Origin: Chryseobacterium indoltheticum
Lineage (GTDB): Bacteria; Bacteroidota; Bacteroidia; Flavobacteriales; Weeksellaceae
Assembly: GCF_003815915.1 (NCBI RefSeq)
Contig: NZ_CP033929.1
Span: 3,224,001-3,288,000, forward strand
Reading direction: 5' to 3'
DNA length: 64,000 bases
The notes beneath the pieces are model-generated. The model did not search any database, was not told the origin of the DNA, and saw only the letters and a program-made list of their open reading frames with translations. How positions within the stretch are numbered: the first letter of the stretch is position 1; each line of letters begins with the position of its first letter. Below are positions 33,741-41,248 of the stretch, piece after piece. Position numbers and translations under genes: made by a program.

Positions 33741-34322
33741 ATGAAAAAAATAATTTTACTCCTCACTTTACTTTCCGGAATATCGGCATTTTCACAAATA
33801 AAGGTTCTTAAAAACGAAGCATTAGTTGAGATAGGGAAAGACAATTCTGTCGGCTTATATAAAAAGGAAAACAAGTTTACTTTTAATTATCAGGATATCA
33901 ACACAAGTAATCTCAATACATTCAGATCATTCTCATTTAATGATGTAAACGGTGACGTGCAAGGACTTTATAAGCTGATCACTGATGGTTTTATAGACGA
34001 ACCAAGCGGAAATATTACTTTGGAACTTCCGAATGATATTATAGAACTTTATTACCAGAAAAACTACGGCCAGCCAACAGTACAGATTATACAATATATA
34101 AATAAGAATAAAAAATATGTTGGTAAATCTCAGTTTTTAAATAAAAAACAAATCGATAAAATTTTCGGTATTGGAACGCCTAAGGCAGCGTTGTACAGCA
34201 AATCGGCGGTAAGACAAACTCCTGTAAATGCAATGAACAATACTTCGGCGCAAGGTTCGACAAATGCTCAGCAAAACAATAGTCAGAAGACACCGGCAAA
34301 ATCTACGAAAAAAAGAAGATAA
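33741..34322 (+). CDS. Secreted protein of unknown function
   Basis: 193 residues, not recognised. A signal peptide (MKKIILLLTLLSGISAFSQ) is followed by about 120 residues of mixed strands (ALVEIGKDNSVGLYKKENKFTFNYQDI; ITLELPNDIIELYYQ) and a low-complexity Asn/Gln/Lys-rich tail ending KSTKKRR. The basic tail and lack of membrane segments suggest a periplasmic or surface-bound protein. A terminator (34349-34374) separates it from the ATPase gene. Confidence 0.7.
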   Translation: MKKIILLLTLLSGISAFSQIKVLKNEALVEIGKDNSVGLYKKENKFTFNYQDINTSNLNTFRSFSFNDVNGDVQGLYKLITDGFIDEPSGNITLELPNDIIELYYQKNYGQPTVQIIQYINKNKKYVGKSQFLNKKQIDKIFGIGTPKAALYSKSAVRQTPVNAMNNTSAQGSTNAQQNNSQKTPAKSTKKRR

Positions 34323-34348
34323 TTTTGGTTTTTTTAAACATATATCAG

Positions 34349-34374
34349 CTCATTCTTACCGAATGAGTTTTTTT
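34349..34374 (+). terminator. Terminator after the secreted-protein gene
   Basis: CTCATTC (34349-34355) and GAATGAG (34361-34367) form a 7-bp stem followed by seven T residues. It lies just 34 bp upstream of the next start codon. Confidence 0.8.
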
Positions 34375-34407
34375 ATTTCTATTTTTGTCAAAATATTACA
34401 TTGTACT

Positions 34408-35115
34408 ATGTCTCTTCAGGTAATTAATCTAACAAAGAAATTTGGTGAGCAGACTGCTCTAAATAACATCAACATAACTATCGATAAAAATGAAATCATT
34501 GGTCTTTTGGGTCCCAACGGAGCCGGAAAATCAACTTTAATGAAATCGATTGTCGGTGCATTGAAAATTGATGAAGGTGAAATTATCTTTAACGGGAAAA
34601 ATATTACAGAGCACGAAATTGAGAGCAAAAAGAATATCGGGTTTCTTCCCGAAAACAATCCGCTTTATCTGGAAATGTATGTAAAAGAATATTTACAGTT
34701 TGTCGCGAATATTCATAAAATTTCTGAAGCAAGAGTCGATGAGGTTATAGAATTGGTTGGAATTACTCCTGAAAAATCAAAAAAAATCAGTCAGCTTTCT
34801 AAAGGTTACAAACAGAGAGTTGGTTTGGCGCAGGCAATTATTCATCAGCCTGACTTATTGATTTTGGATGAACCAACCAATGGTTTAGATCCCAATCAGA
34901 TTCTTGAGATCAGAAATGTGGTAAAAGAAATCGGGAAAGAAAAAACCGTTTTACTGTCAACACACATTATGCAGGAAGTTGAAGCGCTTTGTACAAGAGT
35001 GATTCTTATTCATCAGGGGAATATCATTCAGGATTCTAATATCAATGACTTTAAAGGAAAATTTGAGAGTTTAGAAGATGCTTTTGCGAGTTATACACAG
35101 GTAGAAAAAATTTAA
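34408..35115 (+). CDS. GldA-like ABC transporter ATP-binding protein
   Basis: 235 residues from the ATG at 34408. Walker A GPNGAGKST, signature QLSKGYKQRVGLAQAI, Walker B LLILDEPTNGLD, switch His STHIM. The N-terminus MSLQVINLTKKFGEQTALNNI and the overall pattern resemble GldA of flavobacterial gliding motility, but it is shorter than GldA as I know it, and no GldF/GldG permeases lie nearby. A general ABC-2 exporter ATPase is the safer call. A frame extending to 34264 crosses the terminator and is rejected. Confidence 0.82.
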   Translation: MSLQVINLTKKFGEQTALNNINITIDKNEIIGLLGPNGAGKSTLMKSIVGALKIDEGEIIFNGKNITEHEIESKKNIGFLPENNPLYLEMYVKEYLQFVANIHKISEARVDEVIELVGITPEKSKKISQLSKGYKQRVGLAQAIIHQPDLLILDEPTNGLDPNQILEIRNVVKEIGKEKTVLLSTHIMQEVEALCTRVILIHQGNIIQDSNINDFKGKFESLEDAFASYTQVEKI

Positions 35116-35141
35116 TTATTATTTAAATTCTTCAGACTGTT

Positions 35142-35648
35142 TTGAAAAAAAACTCTATTATTTTAAATAGCATTTTATTTGGTTCATTACTATTAAATCT
35201 GGTTAATTTAAAATTCTTTGAGCAAACTCTTATCAGAATTGAATACCTCTTATTTTTTTATTTGATTGGATTTTTAACCTATTTTCTTAGTAAAAAGAAA
35301 CTCTCAAAAATCAGTAATTGGAATAATTTTAATAAAGCAATTTTTTGTATAATTGTTGTAGGTGCAAATTTGACAGCACTTTGTTTAGGGCTCAATCTAC
35401 TTTTGGCCAGTCAAAAAACAAAGATAGAATCATTCTCAATTGTAAGAAAAACCAATATTTCTGGAGGAAAATATAATAGAAGTAAAAGGACTCCAGCAAT
35501 TATTTTCGAAACCAAATTTAACGATACAAAAAGACTTACGTTTACTATTGATTATAAGAAGCAGATTGAGAAGTCAAGTATGATAGAATTGGAATTATCA
35601 GAAGGTCTATTCGGATTTGAAATAATTAGAAGCACCAAACTCAGATAA
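35142..35648 (+). CDS. Membrane protein of unknown function (TTG start)
   Basis: 168 residues with three hydrophobic segments (about 7-23, 31-48, 65-90) and a C-terminal soluble part of 70 residues. No ATG occurs near the 5' end; the only in-frame start giving the first helix is TTG at 35142, 27 bp after the ATPase stop. The position suggests co-expression with the ATPase, but it is too small for a usual ABC-2 permease. Not recognised. Confidence 0.6.
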   Translation: MKKNSIILNSILFGSLLLNLVNLKFFEQTLIRIEYLLFFYLIGFLTYFLSKKKLSKISNWNNFNKAIFCIIVVGANLTALCLGLNLLLASQKTKIESFSIVRKTNISGGKYNRSKRTPAIIFETKFNDTKRLTFTIDYKKQIEKSSMIELELSEGLFGFEIIRSTKLR

Positions 35649-35718
35649 TTTAAAACATAATGCTTCCTTTATTGGCTTTAAATTTGATTTCCATGTAATA
35701 ATTTAAAACAAAATCAAC

Positions 35719-36159
35719 ATGATTAAGAAATTATTATTGGGAACTTTATGCATCGCTCAGTTTTCTCTCGTTGCCGCTCATGATGTGAAGCAGACTCCAA
35801 ATTTTACAGACGATAACGGAACTGAATATTTTCAGAATGTTCCTAAAACAGTTATTATTAAAACTAAAAAATTTAAGGTAAGAATTGATAAGCAACCGAA
35901 TGGAAATTACCTGTATCAATCTTGGGGAGCCAATACAAAAATCACGGCGAAACCAAGTATGATCATCAGTAACGGAGAATTAATTCCTGATGGATCGGGA
36001 GGTAATTATTATTTCGAATTTAATAACAACGGAACTATTTACCAAGTATGGAGGAATTATTTAACAGATTCCCCAAAAAAAGCACCTTACACATTAGTAG
36101 TCGTTGGTGAAAACGGTGAAACCTTGGTAAGACAAGATGCGCAAATCGTAAAAAATTAA
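35719..36159 (+). CDS. Small secreted protein of unknown function
   Basis: 146 residues with a clear signal peptide (MIKKLLLGTLCIAQFSLVAA). The mature part is beta-rich with many Asn, Gly and Lys, with segments NVPKTVIIKTKKFKVRID and YYFEFNNNGTIYQVWRNY. No catalytic motif or lipobox. A bidirectional terminator follows, shared with the convergent patatin gene. Confidence 0.65.
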   Translation: MIKKLLLGTLCIAQFSLVAAHDVKQTPNFTDDNGTEYFQNVPKTVIIKTKKFKVRIDKQPNGNYLYQSWGANTKITAKPSMIISNGELIPDGSGGNYYFEFNNNGTIYQVWRNYLTDSPKKAPYTLVVVGENGETLVRQDAQIVKN

Positions 36160-36168
36160 AATTAATAA

Positions 36169-36195
36169 ACTCTCGCTTTCAGGCGGGAGTTTTTA
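36169..36195. terminator. Terminator between convergent genes
   Basis: ACTCTCGC (36169-36176) pairs with GCGGGAGT (36183-36190; one G-U pair), followed by TTTTTATTT on the plus strand. It serves the gene ending at 36159 and perhaps the convergent one ending at 36197. Confidence 0.75.
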
Positions 36196-36196
36196 T

Positions 36197-36997
36197 TTAC
36201 GATCCAATATTTTTTATTTGTGTAAAATAATTGCTTTCGGCAAAACTGTCTTTGGCAGCGCGGTATCCAATATTAAATATTTGTTCTAAACGGTCTTTTT
36301 TGCGTTCAAAAGTTCCGTAGCTTGATAAATCCTGAGAGGAAATAAGCCAGTCACAATGCTCAAACTTAACCTTTTCGATACGATATGAAAGCAAATCATA
36401 AGATCTCGAAACAATTGCTTTTATGGTCTTTAAATCACTAATTTTAATATCGTGAGGCGGCGAGACAAACACACCAATCAGTTTATCGCAATCGGCACGG
36501 ATAATATCTGCCGGGAAGTTATTTAAAACACCTCCATCGCAGAACATTTCTTCCCCTAAAATATAAGGCGTTGTAATGCCCGGAATCGAGCACGACGCAA
36601 TGATGGCATCGGTAACTAAAAAATCTTCATCAAAAATTTTCTCTGTTCCGCCAACCAATTCGGTGGCAACAATTTTCACTTCCTTATTGAGATCTCCAAT
36701 CCTCATATCCCTGAAAATAGGTTTCAGATATGTATTAAAAATCACAGACGACACCAGACCCGGCTGGTTAAAGGTAAAATGTTTCCAGTTAAAAAAATAA
36801 ACCGACTGAAAGAAATCTAAAATTTCCTCAGGTTTTTTTCCGATTGCATAAAGGCATCCCACGATAGAACCGGCACTGCAGCAAGCGAGAATATCTACAT
36901 CGATATTCTGCTCGTTCAAGAATTTTAGTACTCCCGCATGGGCAATACCTTTGGTACCACCGCCTGATAATACCAACCCTGTTTTTTCAAAGTTCAT
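36197..36997 (-). CDS. Patatin-like phospholipase, RssA group
   Basis: A 266-residue lipid acyl hydrolase. The oxyanion loop GGGTKGIAHAGVL, the nucleophile elbow CCSAGS and the catalytic Asp in FCDGGVLNNFP follow the patatin order. The elbow normally reads GxSxG; here the first Gly is replaced by Cys, while Ser and the second Gly are kept. It is cytosolic or peripheral, with no signal peptide. It probably hydrolyses phospholipid or acyl esters; substrate unknown. Confidence 0.88.
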   Translation of the reverse strand: MNFEKTGLVLSGGGTKGIAHAGVLKFLNEQNIDVDILACCSAGSIVGCLYAIGKKPEEILDFFQSVYFFNWKHFTFNQPGLVSSVIFNTYLKPIFRDMRIGDLNKEVKIVATELVGGTEKIFDEDFLVTDAIIASCSIPGITTPYILGEEMFCDGGVLNNFPADIIRADCDKLIGVFVSPPHDIKISDLKTIKAIVSRSYDLLSYRIEKVKFEHCDWLISSQDLSSYGTFERKKDRLEQIFNIGYRAAKDSFAESNYFTQIKNIGS

Positions 36998-37077
36998 AGA
37001 ATAAATGTAAGAAAAGACGTTCTAATCTCAATAGCTATTTTCCTTAAATATTTATTAAAATCTATATAGTGTTTTAA

Positions 37078-37662
37078 TTATTGTTTAGCATCGTATAAAC
37101 GCAAAAGCTTTACAAAATCTTCTTCCGTATTCGCAGACTTTAATCTCAGTTGCAAATCCGGGTAGTCTTTAAATATAATCTTAAACTTACGTTTTAAATC
37201 ATCAAAGAAGCCCCAGTAAAGAATATTTTTATTGTTATCTGTAATATAACCTTTAATTTGGAGCTGCATAGCCAACGTTGGATTGTGATAATCTTTATAC
37301 CAGTTTATATTTTTCCCTTCGTATAAAACTTCGATTAATCCCTGCTCTTTCGGAAGTCTTTCAGATGAAGCAAAATATTCATGTTTTAGATTGTTCTCAT
37401 CAGTAATTTTGACATATTTAATATCATCTGGCTGCACCCAGCTCTCATTTCCATCAGAATCTCTCATTTTCATTTTAAACATAATGGTAGCAAAGTAATA
37501 CTTCTTATTACTGAATTTACCTACGTTTCTGACTTTAGCTTTTATCGTATCCTGACTATTTTTTAAAATATATTCTACAGGGAAAAAATTTTTATCGTCT
37601 TTTTGTTGAGAGAATAAGAATACCGATAATAAAGAAAATAATAAAATAAATTTTGTTTTCAT
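37078..37662 (-). CDS. Secreted protein of unknown function
   Basis: 194 residues with a signal peptide (MKTKFILLFSLLSVFLFSQQ). The mature part has beta-rich segments (VEYILKNSQDTIKAKVRNVG; DIKYVKITDENNLKHEYFAS) and a charged C-terminal helix region. It resembles uncharacterised flavobacterial proteins with an NNxDTI-type strand, but I cannot assign a domain. It stands alone between the patatin gene and lpd. Confidence 0.6.
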   Translation of the reverse strand: MKTKFILLFSLLSVFLFSQQKDDKNFFPVEYILKNSQDTIKAKVRNVGKFSNKKYYFATIMFKMKMRDSDGNESWVQPDDIKYVKITDENNLKHEYFASSERLPKEQGLIEVLYEGKNINWYKDYHNPTLAMQLQIKGYITDNNKNILYWGFFDDLKRKFKIIFKDYPDLQLRLKSANTEEDFVKLLRLYDAKQ

Positions 37663-37678
37663 AATTATAGTGTAAAAA

Positions 37679-37703
37679 AAAGCCCAGACAGAATCTGAGC
37701 TTT
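37679..37703 (-). terminator. Terminator of lpd
   Basis: AAGCCCAGA (37680-37688) and TCTGAGCTT (37694-37702) pair with one mismatch. On the minus strand a run of seven T follows. Confidence 0.7.
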
Positions 37704-37729
37704 AGATATATAATAAATTATACGTAAAA

Positions 37730-39118
37730 TTAAATATGAATCACTTCACCATAAGCAGCAGCAGCAGCTTCCATAATCGCTTCAGAAACTGTTGGGTGCG
37801 GGTGAATAGATTTAATAATTTCGTGACCAGTCGTTTCAAGTTTTCTTGCTACAACCGCTTCAGCAACCATATCGGTAACGCCTTCACCAATCATGTGACA
37901 ACCTAACCATTCGCCATATTTGGCATCAAAAATTACTTTGATGAAACCGTCTGTATTTCCGTTTGCAGTTGCTTTTCCACTTGCAGAAAGAGGGAATTTA
38001 CCAACTTTAATTTCGTAACCTTTTTCCTTAGCCTGCTTTTCGGTAAGACCAACAGAAGCAACTTCCGGGTGACAGTACGTACATCCAGGGATATTGCCGT
38101 AGTCGATTTTCTCAACGTGCATTCCTTTGATTTTTTCTACACAAGTAATACCTTCAGCAGAAGCAACGTGTGCTAAAGCTTGAGTAGGAATAATATCTCC
38201 GATTGCGTAATAACCAGGAACTGAAGTTTCGTACCATTCGTTTACCAAAACTCTACCTTTATCTGTCTGAATTCCCACTTCTTCAAGACCAATGTTCTCG
38301 ATGTTTGCAGCAATTCCAACAGCAGAAAGCAAAATATCAGCTTCAAGAGTTACATTTCCATTAGCAGTTTTCACAGTTGCTTTTACACCGTTTCCGCTTG
38401 TATCAACGCTTTCTACAGAAGCATTTGTCATGATTTCGATACCTGATTTCTTAAGAGATTTTTCTAAGTGTTTTGAGATTTCTTCATCTTCTACAGGTAC
38501 GATGTTTGGTAAAAATTCTACAACAGTTACTTTCGTACCCATTGTGTTATAGAAGTCAGCAAACTCTACTCCGATTGCTCCAGAACCTACAACAATCATA
38601 GATTTTGGCTGCTCAGGAAGAGACAATGCCTGTCTGTATCCGATTACTTTTTTACCGTCTTGTGGTAAGTTTGGTAATTCTCTAGAACGAGCTCCTGTTG
38701 CGATGATGATGTTTGTTCCTGAATATTCAGTCACTTTACCGTCTTTATCTGTTACAGAAACTTTTTTACCTTTTTGCACTTTTGCAGTTCCCAAAATGAC
38801 ATCGATTTTGTTCTTTTTCATCAAGAACTCAATTCCTTTGCTCATTTTAGAGGCTACACCACGGCTTCTCTGGATTACGTTTGGAAACTCAAAACTAGCT
38901 TCCACCTTATTTAATCCGTAATCTTCTGCATGATTAATATAATGAAAAACCTGAGCAGACTTCAACAAAGCTTTGGTAGGAATACATCCCCAGTTAAGGC
39001 ATATTCCTCCTAAATTTTCTTTCTCAATAATTGCAGTTTTAAAACCCAATTGCGCCGCTCTGATTGCAGTAACATATCCACCGGGACCACTTCCGATGAC
39101 AATAATATCGTAATTCAT
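37730..39118 (-). CDS. lpdA: Dihydrolipoyl dehydrogenase (E3)
   Basis: 462 residues, full length. FAD-binding GSGPGGYVTAIRAAQLG, the redox-active disulfide GGICLNWGCIPTKALL, NAD-binding GSGAIGVEFADFY, AIGDI and the dimer-interface HPHPTVSEAIMEA catalytic His-Glu are all present. It reoxidises lipoamide in the pyruvate, 2-oxoglutarate or branched-chain dehydrogenase complexes or the glycine cleavage system. No E1/E2 genes adjoin it. Confidence 0.97.
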   Translation of the reverse strand: MNYDIIVIGSGPGGYVTAIRAAQLGFKTAIIEKENLGGICLNWGCIPTKALLKSAQVFHYINHAEDYGLNKVEASFEFPNVIQRSRGVASKMSKGIEFLMKKNKIDVILGTAKVQKGKKVSVTDKDGKVTEYSGTNIIIATGARSRELPNLPQDGKKVIGYRQALSLPEQPKSMIVVGSGAIGVEFADFYNTMGTKVTVVEFLPNIVPVEDEEISKHLEKSLKKSGIEIMTNASVESVDTSGNGVKATVKTANGNVTLEADILLSAVGIAANIENIGLEEVGIQTDKGRVLVNEWYETSVPGYYAIGDIIPTQALAHVASAEGITCVEKIKGMHVEKIDYGNIPGCTYCHPEVASVGLTEKQAKEKGYEIKVGKFPLSASGKATANGNTDGFIKVIFDAKYGEWLGCHMIGEGVTDMVAEAVVARKLETTGHEIIKSIHPHPTVSEAIMEAAAAAYGEVIHI

Positions 39119-39228
39119 TAGCTTAAAATTTTTATGCGAATTTAAGGAAAAATATTGGATGTTTTGCGTTTCAGCAAATTCATCTGAGAATGCATTACAA
39201 AAAGTTTCCTGATTTAATTTTAAACTAA

Positions 39229-39257
39229 AAAAGAGAACGCAATCTGCATTCTCTTTT
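39229..39257. terminator. Hairpin downstream of the gene at 39298
   Basis: AAAAGAGAA-c-GCA (39229-39241) and TGC-a-TTCTCTTTT (39245-39257) form a strong stem between two minus-strand genes. T-runs are better on the plus strand than on the minus strand. Confidence 0.55.
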
Positions 39258-39297
39258 ATTTTTTTAAGGAATATTTCAGTAATAAATCTTCCTTGGG

Positions 39298-39561
39298 TTA
39301 CCTTGCGCTTCTAAGCAATTTTTTTTCATTCTGATATCTTATATTTAAAGCTTTCAGCTGATCGTTTTTCATTTTTTTTGTGGCAACCGGATGATTCAGA
39401 ATCATTTTCTTTTCTGCCCTGTATCGTTTATCAAGTTCGCTTGCTTTACTGTTTGCCAACTGAGCTTTTGACGGATGAGGTGGCGCTGGTGGACGTTGCT
39501 GACCGTAAGCACTTACTGATAATCCCACTAATAAAACCGTTGATATTAATAACTTTTTCAT
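39298..39561 (-). CDS. Small exported basic protein
   Basis: 87 residues: signal peptide (MKKLLISTVLLVGLSVSAYG), a Pro-rich linker (QQRPPAPPHP), then a highly charged helical part (ASELDKRYRAEKKMILNHP; DQLKALNIRYQNEKKLLRSAR). It resembles small periplasmic helical proteins, but no family can be named. Lys/Arg-rich, so it may bind the envelope surface or nucleic acid. Confidence 0.65.
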   Translation of the reverse strand: MKKLLISTVLLVGLSVSAYGQQRPPAPPHPSKAQLANSKASELDKRYRAEKKMILNHPVATKKMKNDQLKALNIRYQNEKKLLRSAR

Positions 39562-39680
39562 GATGTTTAACTTTAATAATTAAAATTTAATAATTTCAAT
39601 TGGTTACACATTGAATCTTGCATATTTCATACCACAAAATTTCATCTAAATTATTTCAAAATGAAAATTGAGATTCAGCT

Positions 39681-40988
39681 TTACTTTTTATTGTACGCAA
39701 CTCTCCAGACAATTCCACTTACATCGTCAGCAACCAACAGTGAGCCGTCAGCAATTTGCAGGACGCCTACAGGTCTTCCGTAAACATCTCCTTTCTCTTC
39801 ATTGGCGATAAATCCGGTGAGAAATGGTTGGTAAGATCCCGCTGCTTTTCCATTCTTAAAAGGAACAAATGCGACCTGATAACCAACAAGTGAAGAACGG
39901 TTCCACGAACCATGTTGCCCGATGAAAGCTCCGTTTTTATATTTCTCAGGAAACTGGTTTCCTGTATAAAAAGACAAACCTAAAGATGCCGTATGCGATC
40001 CCAAAGGAACGTCCGGAACAATTGTTTTTGCTACAAGATCTGGTTTTTCGCCCTTTCTTCTCGGGTCTTCATTTTTTCCGAAATAAGCGTACGGCCAACC
40101 GTAAAATTTATTTTGTTTAACGCTTGTTAAATAATCCGGAACCAATTCGTCTCCCAATTCATCTCTTTCGTTCACCACCGTCCATAACTCCCCTGTTGAA
40201 GGGTTCCAGCTCATTCCGACAGGATTTCGAAGACCTGCTGCATAGATTTTCTCGCCACTTCCGTCAGGATTCACTTCCAGAATATTAGCTCTTCTCACTT
40301 CATTTTCCATTCCGTTTTCGCCGACATTACTTCCGGAACCAACAGAAATATAGATTTTCGACTGATCTTTATTGGCAATTAAATTTCTCGTCCAGTGATT
40401 ATTGTAACCACCCGCAGGAAGACTAACTATTTTCTTTCCGGGTTTTGTAATTTTCATGTCGCCTTCTTTATACGGGTAAACCCAAAGTCCATCGGTATTT
40501 GCCACATAAAATTGATCTTTAATAATCAACATTCCGTACGGTTGATTCAGATTATCAAGAAAAACAGAAGATGTTTCTGCAACGCCGTCTTTGTTGGCAT
40601 CTCTGTACAGAATAATTCTATTGGCAGATTTACCTCCGACTTCAGCATCACTTTTTCCGCTGATGTCATTTTTTATCTTTTCGGTTTTTGTACGTTCAGA
40701 ATTCGAAAGCACTACAAAGATATCACCGTTTGCAGCCTGAATCATATTTCTTGGACTTTTAATATTTTCTGCAAAACGGGTAACCGTAAATCCTTCAGGA
40801 GCTGTCGGGGATTTTCCTGCAGGCCAGCCAAGGACATTGCTGAATTTGTTTTTGGCAACTTTCTCGTTGGGTGGTGGTAATTTTAAAGTATCTGTTTTGG
40901 TAACAACTTCTGTTTCCGAAGTATTATTTTTATTTTCCTTGCAACTGAAAAAAAGCAGAGCAACTGCCGGGAGAAGATATTTTTTCAT
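39681..40988 (-). CDS. PQQ-dependent sugar (sorbosone-type) dehydrogenase lipoprotein
   Basis: 435 residues. MKKYLLPAVALLFFSC is a lipoprotein signal (lipobox FFSC), so the protein is membrane-anchored outside the cytosol. The six-bladed GSDH/sorbosone-dehydrogenase propeller follows: GFTVTRFAENIKSPRNM, NHWTRNLIANKDQSKIYISVGSGSN, GLRNPVGMSWNPSTGELWTVVNERDELGDE, GQHGSWNRSSLVGY. These hold the Gly-Ser-Asn and Asn-Glu-Arg-Asp stretches typical of the cofactor site. It would oxidise an aldose with PQQ, although Chryseobacterium-type genomes may need imported PQQ. Confidence 0.88.
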   Translation of the reverse strand: MKKYLLPAVALLFFSCKENKNNTSETEVVTKTDTLKLPPPNEKVAKNKFSNVLGWPAGKSPTAPEGFTVTRFAENIKSPRNMIQAANGDIFVVLSNSERTKTEKIKNDISGKSDAEVGGKSANRIILYRDANKDGVAETSSVFLDNLNQPYGMLIIKDQFYVANTDGLWVYPYKEGDMKITKPGKKIVSLPAGGYNNHWTRNLIANKDQSKIYISVGSGSNVGENGMENEVRRANILEVNPDGSGEKIYAAGLRNPVGMSWNPSTGELWTVVNERDELGDELVPDYLTSVKQNKFYGWPYAYFGKNEDPRRKGEKPDLVAKTIVPDVPLGSHTASLGLSFYTGNQFPEKYKNGAFIGQHGSWNRSSLVGYQVAFVPFKNGKAAGSYQPFLTGFIANEEKGDVYGRPVGVLQIADGSLLVADDVSGIVWRVAYNKK

Positions 40989-41039
40989 AAAATAAATGAT
41001 GTGATGTGTTAGAAATATTATGTTTTAAAAAATTGCAAA

Positions 41040-41065
41040 AACCGTTCCCTAAAAAGAAAACGGTT
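41040..41065. terminator. Small hairpin upstream of the sugar-dehydrogenase gene
   Basis: AACCGTT (41040-41046) and AACGGTT (41059-41065) form a 7-bp stem with an A-rich loop, in the gap between the GH3 gene and the dehydrogenase gene. Weak as a terminator. Confidence 0.3.
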
Positions 41066-41248
41066 GCACATTTTAGAAATTGAATCTGTGAATATCATTA
41101 ATATTTTACTCTTTTTAATTTAGCGCAAAGTCAAACAAAAGAATTTTAAATATCAGTCGTTTTTAAGTTATACAAAGGCGTAGACTTATTTAGGAAATAC
41201 TATTTTTTCTTATCATTACGTATAATCATCCAGATTTAATCTAAAACA

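Noticed and set aside
34264..34407. N-terminal extension of the GldA-like ATPase
   Set aside because: It overlaps the previous gene and crosses a terminator; MSLQVINL at 34408 is the normal ABC start.
34408..35115. Firm naming as gldA with gliding function
   Set aside because: The protein is shorter than GldA as I know it and no gldF/gldG lies nearby, so only a GldA-like ATPase is claimed.
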